Below are positions 15,794 to 24,074 of a stretch of 64,000 nt of DNA, one piece after another. A program made the translations under genes and the position numbers. How positions within the stretch are numbered: position 1 is the stretch's first letter; every line of letters starts with the position of its first letter. The notes beneath the pieces are model-generated. The model was not told the origin of the DNA and made no database searches. It saw nothing but the letters and a program-made list of their open reading frames with translations. Origin of the DNA: Nonomuraea thailandensis (lineage in GTDB: Bacteria; Actinomycetota; Actinomycetes; Streptosporangiales; Streptosporangiaceae); contig NZ_JAMZEB010000002.1 of the NCBI RefSeq assembly GCF_024172165.1, positions 744,001-808,000 of the forward strand, given 5' to 3'.

Positions 15794-16942
15794 GTGCAGC
15801 CCCCGCCGCCGCCCGGGCCCACCGCCGCGCGGCCCCCGCGTACCGGACTCGCCGCGGTCCTGACGCCGCTGGGCCGGGGCACGCTGGCCGGGTCCGTGGC
15901 GCTGTACGCCGCCGGGTTCGCGCTCGGCTACCCGGAGCCCGTGGTGCTGGCCACGGGCGCGCTGCTCGCGCTGGCCGCGGCCCTGGCGTGGACCGCTCCG
16001 AAGCCGAGGCTGGAGGTGCGCAGGGAGGTCACCCCGCTCAAGGTGCCGCGCGGCGACGCCGCCGTGGCCGTCCTCAGCGTGACCAACCTCGGCCGCCGCG
16101 GCCTGTCCGGCCTGCGCGCCCAGGACCGCATCGGCTCGTCGGAGCACACGGTCGACCTGCCGAGGCTGCCCAAGGGGGCGGTGCGGACGGTGTCGTACCC
16201 GCTGCCGACGGACACGCGGGGGGAGATCCCGGTGGGGCCGCTCGTGCTCGTGCGCGCCGACCCGTTCGGGCTGACGCGCCGCCTGCGCGAGTACGGCGGT
16301 CCCGTCACCCTCCTGGTGCGCCCCCGCACGGTCGCCCTGCCCGTCCCGCCGTCCGGCAGGGCACACCACCTCGAGGGCCCGGCCAGCGACAACGCGCCCG
16401 CGGGCACGGTCACCTTCCACACCCTGCGCGAGTACGTCCTGGGCGACGACCTGCGCCACGTGCACTGGCGCTCCAGCGCCCGCACGGGCACCCTGATGGT
16501 CCGCCAGTTCATCGACGCCGGCCTGCCCACCACGACCGTCCTGCTCGACACGCGGGGCCTGACGGAGCCGGCCGTGGACGCCGCCGCCTCGGCCGCCGTC
16601 GCCGCCGCCAGGGCCGGGTTCCCGGTTCGCGTCCTGACCGGTGACGGGCCGATGCCCGGCACGAAGCCGGACCCCGAGGCCGTGCTGGACCGGCTCGCGC
16701 TGGTCCGCCCCGGCACGGCCGGCGTCACGGAGGCGCTGCGGGCGGCCAGGGGCGGAGGGTCGCTGGTGCTGGTGACGGGGGATCCGTCGGAGGCGGGGCG
16801 GGTCGCGGGTGCGCGGCGCCGCTTCGACCGCGTCATCTGCGTGTACGTGGGCCCCGGCCCGGTCCCGGCCGGCCCGCCCGGGGTGACGGTCGTGCGGATC
16901 GCGAGCCTGGACGAGCTGCCGGCGGCATGGGGCACCCGATGA
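15794..16942 (+). CDS. DUF58 domain membrane protein
   Basis: The protein has 382 residues with two N-terminal membrane segments (about 30-70). Its DUF58 core carries LREYVLGDDLRHVHWRSS and TGTLMVRQF, the family signature. DUF58 proteins are commonly co-transcribed with MoxR and transglutaminase genes and are thought to be MoxR clients. The GTG start follows the MoxR TAG with no gap, and the stop overlaps the next ATG (ATGA), so all four genes are translationally coupled. Confidence 0.9.
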   Translation: MQPPPPPGPTAARPPRTGLAAVLTPLGRGTLAGSVALYAAGFALGYPEPVVLATGALLALAAALAWTAPKPRLEVRREVTPLKVPRGDAAVAVLSVTNLGRRGLSGLRAQDRIGSSEHTVDLPRLPKGAVRTVSYPLPTDTRGEIPVGPLVLVRADPFGLTRRLREYGGPVTLLVRPRTVALPVPPSGRAHHLEGPASDNAPAGTVTFHTLREYVLGDDLRHVHWRSSARTGTLMVRQFIDAGLPTTTVLLDTRGLTEPAVDAAASAAVAAARAGFPVRVLTGDGPMPGTKPDPEAVLDRLALVRPGTAGVTEALRAARGGGSLVLVTGDPSEAGRVAGARRRFDRVICVYVGPGPVPAGPPGVTVVRIASLDELPAAWGTR

Positions 16943-19017
16943 GCCAGAACAGGCGGCGCGGTACCGCTTCGGGCGGGCCGTGGTGGCGCTGGGCGGCCGG
17001 GCTGGCGATCGTCGCGGCGCTGGCCGCCGTGGCGGGCTGGGGCTTCCACCGGGTGTTCCCGGGCGGCGAGCTGCTCCTGGCCGTCGTCCCGGCCGCCGTC
17101 GCGCCCGCGGCGGTCGCGGCCCTGACCCGGGCCCGGCCCCTCTGGCTGGCCCTGGCCCTGGACGTCGTCCTCTGGCTGGCCGGCACCGTCCCCCTGTACG
17201 GAACGTTGTCCCCGGCCGTCCCCGCCGACGTCGCCAACGCCTGGCACGCCCTGCTCACCACGCTCCTGCCCGCCCAGCCGGAGCCGGAGCTGCTGGTCCT
17301 CGTGCACACGCTGGTCTGGGCGGCGGCGACCATCGGCGCGGAGACCCTGACCCGCACCGGCACGCGGATCGCCGCCGCGCTCCCCGCCCTGGCCGTCCAC
17401 GGCGTGGCGCTGCTGCTGGGCGTGGACGGCGAGGGCTCGAACCTGCCGGTGGCGGCGGCCCTGTTCGTGCTGATCGCGGCGCTGGCCCTGGTCCGCGACG
17501 GCCGCTCCCCGGCCTGGCTGCTCGCCGGGATCCCGGCCGCCGCCGCGCTGGCCGGGATCGCGCTGGTGGCGGGGCCGCTGCTGCCCATCGCCGCCGAGCC
17601 GTACAACCCCCGGCAGGACGCCGACCTGCCCCCTCCCGCCCGCGTGGACAGCGTCAGCCCGCTCGACCGGGTCTCGGCGTGGTTGCAGATCCCCGACCGC
17701 GAGCTGTTCACCGTCGAGGCCGGCGAGCCGCAGAACTGGCGCCTGGCCGTGCTCGACCGGTACGACGGCGTGCGCTGGACCTCCGGCGCCCGCTTCCAGC
17801 CCACCGGCGGCCGCGTCCCCGCGGGCGAGTGGACCGGCGACGCGGACGTGGTGCGTCAGCGCGTCACGTTCGGCGGCCTGCCCGGCACCTGGCTGCCCGC
17901 CGCCGAACGGCCCGAGGAGGTCACCGGCGTGCGCGACCTGGCCGTGGACCCCGCCAGCGGGTCGCTGCTGGCCGGCGCCAAGCCGGCCAAGGGCTTCAGC
18001 TACGAGGTGACCTCGCGCGTGCCCCGGCCCGCCAAGGAGGACCTGCTGGCCGCCGTCCCCGTCCGTGACGCGAGCCTGACCGCCTTCCCCGACGGGCCCC
18101 AGGAACGGCTCTTCCGCAGGCTCGCCCAGCAGGCGGTCAAGGGCGCCGGCGAGCCGATCAAGCAGGCGTACCGGCTCCAGAGCTACCTGCGCACGAGCGC
18201 CGCCTACGACGTCACGGCGCCCCCCGGTCACTCGCTCAAGGGTCTGGAGTTCTTTCTGCAGACCACGCACAGGGGGACGTCGGAGCAGTTCGCGGCCACG
18301 TTCGCGCTCATGGCCAGGACGCTCGGGCTGCCGTCGCGGGTGGTCGTGGGGTTCAGGCCGGGCGAGCAGTCCGGCGGCGTGTATCACGTCAAGTCGGGGC
18401 ATGTCATGGCGTGGGCGGAGATCAAGTTCGAGGGGCTGGGGTGGCGGCCGTTCTATCCGACGCCGGGTCGCAGCGGGGCCAAGGACGACCACGAGGTGGC
18501 CTCCTCGGCGATCGAGGAGAGCGAGAAGCTGGAGGGCGAGTTCGCCGAGGGCGGCAGCGACCGGCCGAAGACGTCCCAGCCGCAGGAGGCGGGCCGGGAC
18601 GAGCAGGTGGCCGGCGGCCCTGACCCGTGGCTGGTCGCGGCGGTGGCTGCGGGCGGGCTGCTGGCGGTGTACGCGGGCGTGGCGGTCGCCGTGCCGTGGC
18701 GGCGCAGGCACGGCCGCCGCCGCGCGCCGGAGCCCGCCCAGCGGGTGCTGGGGGCGTGGCGGCAGGCGTGCGACGACGTGGGGCTCGGCAGGGAGCACGC
18801 GCTCACGGCGGGCGACGTGGTGTCCCGCCAGTCGGGCGAAATTTCAGCACATCTCCATCCGTTGGCTGAAATTTCCAATCTCGTGCGGTACGCGCCAGAA
18901 GGCGTCACCGAGGCCCACGCCACCGAGGCCTGGCAGCGCAGCGACGCCGTCCGCAGAGCCGCACGCGCCCGCAAGCCCTTCCGCACCCGCCTGCGCGACC
19001 GCCTCCTCCTGCGATGA
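16939..19017 (+). CDS. TgpA-like transglutaminase-fold membrane protein with replaced catalytic triad
   Basis: The protein has 692 residues. About five to six N-terminal membrane helices (residues 15-220) are followed by an extracellular TgpA region, a transglutaminase-fold core (about 395-510), one membrane helix near 555-580 and a C-terminal DUF4129-like tail. The usual core motifs are C-E-Q-F, H-A-W and F-D-P-T. Here they read TSEQFAATFALMARTLGLPS, HVMAWAEI and FYPTPG. So the Cys, His and Asp positions hold Ser448, Met490 and Tyr506. The fold and the surrounding residues are well kept, so this is probably a non-catalytic paralogue. I chose ATG 16939 because it forms an ATGA overlap with the DUF58 stop; an ATG at 16927 is in frame. 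Confidence 0.85.
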   Translation: MSQNRRRGTASGGPWWRWAAGLAIVAALAAVAGWGFHRVFPGGELLLAVVPAAVAPAAVAALTRARPLWLALALDVVLWLAGTVPLYGTLSPAVPADVANAWHALLTTLLPAQPEPELLVLVHTLVWAAATIGAETLTRTGTRIAAALPALAVHGVALLLGVDGEGSNLPVAAALFVLIAALALVRDGRSPAWLLAGIPAAAALAGIALVAGPLLPIAAEPYNPRQDADLPPPARVDSVSPLDRVSAWLQIPDRELFTVEAGEPQNWRLAVLDRYDGVRWTSGARFQPTGGRVPAGEWTGDADVVRQRVTFGGLPGTWLPAAERPEEVTGVRDLAVDPASGSLLAGAKPAKGFSYEVTSRVPRPAKEDLLAAVPVRDASLTAFPDGPQERLFRRLAQQAVKGAGEPIKQAYRLQSYLRTSAAYDVTAPPGHSLKGLEFFLQTTHRGTSEQFAATFALMARTLGLPSRVVVGFRPGEQSGGVYHVKSGHVMAWAEIKFEGLGWRPFYPTPGRSGAKDDHEVASSAIEESEKLEGEFAEGGSDRPKTSQPQEAGRDEQVAGGPDPWLVAAVAAGGLLAVYAGVAVAVPWRRRHGRRRAPEPAQRVLGAWRQACDDVGLGREHALTAGDVVSRQSGEISAHLHPLAEISNLVRYAPEGVTEAHATEAWQRSDAVRRAARARKPFRTRLRDRLLLR

Positions 19018-19024
19018 TCGGCCC

Positions 19025-19969
19025 ATGAGAAGCGTCGAGGCCCAGCTCCTGCACCGCCCGCCCGGCCTGGCGGCAGGCGAGATCGTCAGGCGCCTGGCGG
19101 CCATGCAGGCCCAGGACGTGCCCTCGGCCCTGCTGGCCTTCCGCGCCCGCTCCGCCACCCTCACCCCGGCCGACGTCGAGGCGGCCTGGCAGTCCCGCGA
19201 GCTCGTCAGGACGTGGGGCCCGCGCGGCACCCTGCACTTCGTGCACGCCGACGACCTGCCCTGGATCCACGCCCTGACCGGCCGCGCCACCGGCACCCTG
19301 CGCCGCCTGGCCGAGGAGGGCGTCACCGGCGACGACCTCCTGGCGCTCATCACCGGCGCCCTCGAAGGCCAGGGCCCCCTCACGAAGGCCGGCCTGGAGG
19401 AACGCCTCAAGGGCCGGGCCCGCGGCCAGGGCGTCGTGCACCTGGTGGCGCTGGCCGCCCACCACGGCCTGGCCGTCCTGGGCCCGCAGCGCGCGGGGAA
19501 GCCCACGTACGTGCACGCCGCCGACTGGCTCGGCGCCCCCGTCGTCCCCGAGCCCGACCGCGAGCGCGCGCTGAAGGAGCTGGCCACCCGCTACCGCCGC
19601 GCCCACCACCCCGCCACCCCCGAGGATCTGGCCGCCTGGTCGGGCCTGCCCCTAGGCGAGGCCCGCACCGCCTGGGGCCTGAGCCCGGCGCCCCCGCCTC
19701 CGCCGGAGGACGCCCCGCTGGTCCGCCTCGCGCCCGCCTTCGACGAGTACCTGATGGGCTGGCGCGACAGGGACCCCATCCTGGCCCCCGAGCACGCCAG
19801 GAAGGTGTTCCCCGGCGGCGGCGTCCTGCGCCCGGTCGTGCTGGTGGACGGCGTGATCAGGGGAGTGTGGGGGCGCAAGGGCGCCGAGGTGGGCGTGCAG
19901 GCGTTCGGCGAGTTGCCCGCCCTGGACGACGAGCTCGCCGACGTCCGCCGTTTCCTCGGACGGTCGTGA
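19025..19969 (+). CDS. Winged-helix DNA-binding protein of the HTH_42 / AlkZ-like family
   Basis: The protein has 314 residues. RLAAMQAQDVPSALLAFRAR and TWGPRGTLHFVHADDLPW are the signatures of the HTH_42/YcaQ family. Characterised members (AlkZ) are DNA glycosylases that unhook crosslinks and use a Gln-x-Gln motif; here Q-A-Q lies at the matching place. Many actinomycete paralogues exist with unknown substrate. The ATG at 19025 lies 7 nt after the TgpA-like stop, so it may be co-transcribed with that operon. The stop codon lies in the first copy of a 22-bp repeat. Confidence 0.78.
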   Translation: MRSVEAQLLHRPPGLAAGEIVRRLAAMQAQDVPSALLAFRARSATLTPADVEAAWQSRELVRTWGPRGTLHFVHADDLPWIHALTGRATGTLRRLAEEGVTGDDLLALITGALEGQGPLTKAGLEERLKGRARGQGVVHLVALAAHHGLAVLGPQRAGKPTYVHAADWLGAPVVPEPDRERALKELATRYRRAHHPATPEDLAAWSGLPLGEARTAWGLSPAPPPPPEDAPLVRLAPAFDEYLMGWRDRDPILAPEHARKVFPGGGVLRPVVLVDGVIRGVWGRKGAEVGVQAFGELPALDDELADVRRFLGRS

Positions 19970-20022
19970 AAGCGATCCCGGACGGTCGTGGAGGCGATCC
20001 CGGACGGCCGTGAAAGCGATCC
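19957..20022. repeat. Three tandem 22-bp repeats upstream of the ECF sigma gene
   Basis: Copies lie at 19957-19978, 19979-20000 and 20001-20022. They match except for two changes in copy 2 and one in copy 3. The first copy overlaps the end of the AlkZ-like gene. The array runs up to the inverted repeat in front of the sigma gene. Confidence 0.85.
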
Positions 20023-20061
20023 GGTGTATCGGGTGATAACAGACGAGAGCTGATACATCGG
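20021..20061. promoter_or_regulatory. Inverted repeat in front of the ECF sigma gene
   Basis: CCGGTGTATC (20021-20030) and GATACATCGG (20052-20061) form a 10-bp inverted repeat with one mismatch and a 21-bp spacer. The right arm abuts the GGAAGG ribosome site of the sigma gene. It could be an operator, or a hairpin that hides the ribosome site. Confidence 0.5.
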
Positions 20062-20071
20062 AAGGTTGTTC

Positions 20072-20671
20072 ATGACGGGGGAGACCATCGCGGCCACGGT
20101 GCCCTGGACGGCCCGCGCGCCCGGGGCCGCGCAGGACACGCCGCGCCACACGCTGGACGACGCCGACGCGTTCAGCGCCGTGTTCGACGCCTACTTCGGC
20201 GAGATCCACGCCTACGTCGCCCAGCGCCTCGGCCCCGACCACGCCGAGGACATCGTGGCCGAGACGTTCCTCACCGCGTTCCGCAAGCGCGACCGTTACG
20301 ACCCGTCCCGCGCGGGGGTGCGGGCCTGGCTGTACGGCATCGCCACGAACCTCATCGGCAAGCACCGCCGCCTGGAGGCCCGCACGCTGCGCGCGCTCGG
20401 CCGCTGCGGCCCGGAGACCGACGCGCCCGGCCACGAGGAGTCCGTGGCCGTGCGGGTCAGCGCCCAGAGCCTGCGCCCCGAACTGGCCGCCGCCCTGGCC
20501 GAGCTGGACCGGCGCGACCGCGACGTGCTGCTGCTGGTCGCGCTGGCCGGGCTCGGCCACGACGAGATCGCCACCGCGCTCGGCATCCCGTACGGCACGG
20601 TCGGCTCCCGCCTGAGCCGCGCCAGGAAGAAGCTGCGCGGCCGCCTGGGGGAGGTGCGCGGCGATGGATGA
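20072..20671 (+). CDS. ECF-type RNA polymerase sigma factor
   Basis: This 199-residue protein contains region 2 (FDAYFGEIHAYVAQRL, DIVAETFLTAFRK, then RAWLYGIATNLI) and region 4 (LAELDRRDRDVLLLVALAG, HDEIATALGIPYGTVGSRL, SRARKKL). That is a complete ECF sigma-70. I chose ATG 20072, six nt after GGAAGG, rather than TTG 20066. It overlaps the next gene by 8 nt. That gene encodes a membrane protein and may hold the sigma factor or be its main target, as in CU044_5270-type pairs. Confidence 0.92.
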   Translation: MTGETIAATVPWTARAPGAAQDTPRHTLDDADAFSAVFDAYFGEIHAYVAQRLGPDHAEDIVAETFLTAFRKRDRYDPSRAGVRAWLYGIATNLIGKHRRLEARTLRALGRCGPETDAPGHEESVAVRVSAQSLRPELAAALAELDRRDRDVLLLVALAGLGHDEIATALGIPYGTVGSRLSRARKKLRGRLGEVRGDG

Positions 20672-21431
20672 GCTGATCCGCGAGCTGTACGGCAGGCCGC
20701 AGCCGGGCCCGCACGCCCAGACCAGGGTGTGGCGGCGGATCACGGCCCGCCGCCGGCGTCGCCGCCTGTCCTGGACTGCGGCGATCTCCGCCGCCGCCGC
20801 GGCTCTCGCCCTGTTCCTCCTGGTCCCCCGTGACCAGCCGGTGGAGACAGGCAGGCAGATCCTCCTGACGGCCGCCACCTCCGCCGCGTCCTCCACCTCG
20901 CAGGGCACCTACTGGCACGTCAGGAAGCTGCACGACGGCGCCAGGGAGAGCGAGCTCTGGGTCACCAGGCAGGGCCGGGCGTGGACCGCCGAGCAGGGCC
21001 GCGTCACCCGCGTCACCGGCCGCTCGCCGTTCAGCATGGCCGGGCGCGACCTGACCTTCGAGGAGATCCAGGCCCTGCCCGCCGACGCCGCCGAGCTGCG
21101 CGAGCGGGTGGCCGCGATGCTCCCGCCCGGCTCTGAGTCCCTGCTCGCCGACGCGCTCTGCGGCCTGCTGTGGACCAAGCCGTCCCCGCCCGGCGTGCGC
21201 GCCGCTGCCTACCGCGCGCTCGCCGACCTGCCCGAGGTCCGCTACCTGGGCACCGCCACGGACGACCGGGGGCGCGCGGGTGAGGCGTTCTCGTTCGGCC
21301 TGCCCTCCGGCGTCCGCCGGACGCTGATCATCGACCCGGGCACCTCGCAGGTGCTGTCCAGCGAGGACGGCACGCGCTCCGAGCTCGTCCTCGTCGCCGG
21401 CTGGACCGACGAGGGCCCCCGCCGCCCCTAG
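20664..21431 (+). CDS. CU044_5270-like single-pass membrane protein, likely anti-sigma partner
   Basis: The protein has 255 residues. A short cytoplasmic part with a basic cluster (RRITARRRRRRLSW) precedes one membrane helix at about 34-53, and the rest is predicted outside. The external part (QGTYWHVRKLHDG, SELWVTRQGRAWTAEQG, then a C-terminal segment ending in GTSQVLSSED) matches the CU044_5270 family as I recall it. These proteins often follow an ECF sigma gene. The 8-nt overlap supports a working pair. No zinc-binding anti-sigma motif (HxxxCxxC) is present. Confidence 0.72.
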   Translation: MDELIRELYGRPQPGPHAQTRVWRRITARRRRRRLSWTAAISAAAAALALFLLVPRDQPVETGRQILLTAATSAASSTSQGTYWHVRKLHDGARESELWVTRQGRAWTAEQGRVTRVTGRSPFSMAGRDLTFEEIQALPADAAELRERVAAMLPPGSESLLADALCGLLWTKPSPPGVRAAAYRALADLPEVRYLGTATDDRGRAGEAFSFGLPSGVRRTLIIDPGTSQVLSSEDGTRSELVLVAGWTDEGPRRP

Positions 21432-21483
21432 CTTCGACGGCGCCGCGCGTGGGTCCCGCGCGCCCTGAAACAGGAGTCATGAC

Positions 21484-22968
21484 GTGTTCCGGCGTGCCCG
21501 AACGACCTCAGGCAGGGCCATCTGCCTGAGCGACCAGTTCCCAGGGATCAAGGTGGAGGAGGTGATGGACGGCCTGGTGACGTTCGTGAAGCTGCCGCCC
21601 GTGCGGCTCGGCACGCCGATCGACTGGACCGCCAACCCGCACGGCAACCGCTCCTGGGCGCTGCACCTGCACACGCTGCGCTGGATGGGCCGCCTCGTGG
21701 CCGCCTACGAACGGTCGGGCGAGGCGGCGTGCCTCGACCGCGCCCGCGCCATCACCAACGACTGGATCGGCGCGAACCCCAGGGGCGGCGCCGGCACCAG
21801 CCCCTGGGCGTGGGCCGAGCACGCGGTCGCGCTGCGCGCCCCGGCGCTGGTGTGCCTGAGCGAGCACGTCAGGACCGAGCGCCTGTGGGACAGCCTGGCC
21901 GATCACGGCGAGGTCCTGGCCGACCCCTCCCTCTACCGCGAGGGCCACAACCACGGCCTCGACCAGGACATCGCGCTGCTCGTCGTCGGCTGCCGCCTGG
22001 GCCGGGCACGCTGGCGGGACCTGGCCGTGCGCAGGATGACGGCCTCGGCCGAGCTGGCGATCGACGCCCAGGGCGTCCTGCACGAGCAGGCGCCGCGCTA
22101 CGGCCTGTACGTGCACCGCCGCCTCGGGGTCGCCCTGCGCGCGATCCGCGAGAGCGGCGCCGAGGTGCCCGAGCGGCTGCTGGCCAGGCGACGGGCGCTG
22201 GAGTCGTACGTGGCCCACGCCACCCAGCCGGACGGCCACCTCGTCCCCATCGGCGACAGCCCGGCCGACGCCCGCGCCGACGGGTTCCCGCAGGAGGGGC
22301 CGCCGGTGCGGGTCTTCGACGGGGGATACGTGTTCGGCAGGAGCGCCTGGGACGACCCCGCGGCCGCGTACTACTCCATCAGGTTCGGCCCGGGCAGGCG
22401 GCTGCACGGCCACGAGGACCACCTGGGCGTGACCTACTCCGCCCAGGGCCGCCGCATCCTCGTGGAGGCCGGCTTCCACTCCTACGAACGGACCGGCTAC
22501 GTCGACTGGACGCGCTCCCCCGAGGCCCACAACGTGCCCGTCCCCACCTCCGGGACGTTCCGCCCCGGCACCACCGCCCGCCTGCTGCATGCCTCCATCG
22601 GGCCGTCGAGCCAGTCGTACGAGCTGGCCGACGAGGCCTACGGGGTGAGGCGGACGCGGCGCGTGCTGGTCGGCCACGCCCCGGACCTGCTGACCGTGCA
22701 CGACAGCGTCCCCACGGGCGCGCTGCGCAGCCTGTGGCACTTCGACCCGGCGCTGAAGGTGCTGTCGTGGCGCGGCGGGACGGTGGTGCTGGGGGACGGC
22801 GACGGCTTCACGGTCTCGCTGCGCCACCTCCCGGGAGAGGGCCAGGCGGTGCGGCCGTCGCTGCTGTCGACCGGCTACCTGCGGACCGCCGAGGGTGTCA
22901 CCGTCGTGTCCCCCGAAGCGCCCGGCGTGCTGACCGTGATCACGGTGAATTCTTCTATGGGGGACTAG
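21484..22968 (+). CDS. Heparinase II/III-like polysaccharide lyase family protein
   Basis: The protein has 494 residues. The N-terminal alpha/alpha toroid carries IDWTANPHGNRSWALHLHTL and EGHNHGLDQDIALL, and the C-terminal beta-sheet part carries RFGPGRRLHGHEDHLGVTY and FHSYERTGYVDW. These are typical of the heparinase II/III family (alginate, heparan or exopolysaccharide lyases and related proteins). No signal peptide is seen, so it may act on cytoplasmic intermediates in capsule or exopolysaccharide metabolism. GTG 21484 lies after AGGAG. The IclR gene starts 9 nt after its stop, suggesting one transcript. Confidence 0.8.
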   Translation: MFRRARTTSGRAICLSDQFPGIKVEEVMDGLVTFVKLPPVRLGTPIDWTANPHGNRSWALHLHTLRWMGRLVAAYERSGEAACLDRARAITNDWIGANPRGGAGTSPWAWAEHAVALRAPALVCLSEHVRTERLWDSLADHGEVLADPSLYREGHNHGLDQDIALLVVGCRLGRARWRDLAVRRMTASAELAIDAQGVLHEQAPRYGLYVHRRLGVALRAIRESGAEVPERLLARRRALESYVAHATQPDGHLVPIGDSPADARADGFPQEGPPVRVFDGGYVFGRSAWDDPAAAYYSIRFGPGRRLHGHEDHLGVTYSAQGRRILVEAGFHSYERTGYVDWTRSPEAHNVPVPTSGTFRPGTTARLLHASIGPSSQSYELADEAYGVRRTRRVLVGHAPDLLTVHDSVPTGALRSLWHFDPALKVLSWRGGTVVLGDGDGFTVSLRHLPGEGQAVRPSLLSTGYLRTAEGVTVVSPEAPGVLTVITVNSSMGD

Positions 22969-22977
22969 CATTCCGCT

Positions 22978-23730
22978 GTGAAGAACAAGCCCCTGTACGC
23001 GCTGGGCTCGGTGGACAACGCGCTGCTCGTCCTGCACATGCTGCGCGACCGGGGCCGGCTCACGGTCACCGACGTGGCCGGCGAGCTGGGCATCGCCCGC
23101 TCGACCGCGCACCGGCTGCTGGCGATGCTGGTCTACCGCGACTTCGCCGTGCAGGACGAGCAGCACACGTACCTGCCCGGGCCGTTCCTCGCCGCCACCC
23201 CCGCCGCCCCGGGCGGCTCCGCCCTGCGCGAGCTGCGCGCCCGCACCAGGCCCGCGATGGAGGCACTCTGCGCCCGCGTCCTGGAAACGGTGAACCTCGT
23301 GGTCAGGGTGGGCACGGAGGTCCGCTTCCTGGACAGCGTGGAGTCCCAGCAGATCCTGCACGTGGGCGACCGGCGCGGCACCATCCTGCCCGCCCACCTC
23401 GCCTCCGGCGGCCGGGCCCTGCTCGCGGCGCTGCCTCCCGACCACGTACGGGACCTCTACGCGGACCTCCCGGCCAGGGACCGCATGATCCTGACCCACG
23501 AGCTGGCCGAGGTCCGCTCCCGCGGGTACGCGCTCAACATCGAGGGCACCGAGCAGGGCGTCTCCGCCGTCGGCGCCGCTCTGCACAACGGCCGCGGCAC
23601 CGCGGTGGGCGCCTTCTCGATCTCGATCCCCTCGGCCAGGTTCGGCCCTGACCAGGTCGCGTCGTACGCGGAGGAGCTCCGCCGCGCCGTCGCGGAGGCC
23701 GAGCAGTCGCTGACCGGCTTCCCTGACTGA
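22978..23730 (+). CDS. IclR-family transcriptional regulator
   Basis: The protein has 250 residues. An N-terminal winged HTH (LTVTDVAGELGIARSTAHRL, LAMLVYRDFAVQ) is followed by an effector domain with ETVNLVVRVGTEVRFLDSVE, GRALLAALP and GYALNIEGTEQGVSAVGA. Both are standard for IclR proteins, which sense small organic metabolites. It probably regulates the preceding heparinase-like gene or a distant sugar or acid pathway. Confidence 0.92.
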   Translation: MKNKPLYALGSVDNALLVLHMLRDRGRLTVTDVAGELGIARSTAHRLLAMLVYRDFAVQDEQHTYLPGPFLAATPAAPGGSALRELRARTRPAMEALCARVLETVNLVVRVGTEVRFLDSVESQQILHVGDRRGTILPAHLASGGRALLAALPPDHVRDLYADLPARDRMILTHELAEVRSRGYALNIEGTEQGVSAVGAALHNGRGTAVGAFSISIPSARFGPDQVASYAEELRRAVAEAEQSLTGFPD

Positions 23731-23828
23731 TCCACCGCGTCAACGTAGGGTCTTGAAAGAGGCGCGCATCGCCGGGGACTCGGCGGGAAGCGTCTCCCAT
23801 CGGGAAACGGACCGTGAGGAGAAGGGCA

Positions 23829-24074
23829 GTGGCGACGTGGGTGGCAGGCAGTTACGCGGCGGTGGTGATCGTCCTCGGGATGGTGGCCGGGTTCACTTCT
23901 CAGCGCGGCGTGCCGGACCGCTACACGATGATCCAGGCCGCGCTCACCCTTCCCCTGAGCTACGTCGTCTCGCGGACGACGCTGAACGGCCTCGCCTGGT
24001 TCCTGGCCATCGACGTGGTGGGCCTGATCCAGGCTGCCATGCTCTGGCTGCTCCTGGCCGGTCTCACCCCGTGA
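23829..24074 (+). CDS. Small membrane protein, possibly SCO4225-like
   Basis: This 81-residue protein has three hydrophobic segments: SYAAVVIVLGMVAGF, ALTLPLSYVV and AWFLAIDVVGLIQAAMLWLL. Size and pattern resemble the small actinomycete SCO4225 family of unknown function, but I cannot confirm that. I chose GTG 23829 because GAGGAGAAGGG ends two bases before it (AGGAG at 7 nt); an in-frame GTG at 23814 would add five residues. Its stop directly abuts the stop of the convergent corA gene. Confidence 0.6.
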   Translation: MATWVAGSYAAVVIVLGMVAGFTSQRGVPDRYTMIQAALTLPLSYVVSRTTLNGLAWFLAIDVVGLIQAAMLWLLLAGLTP

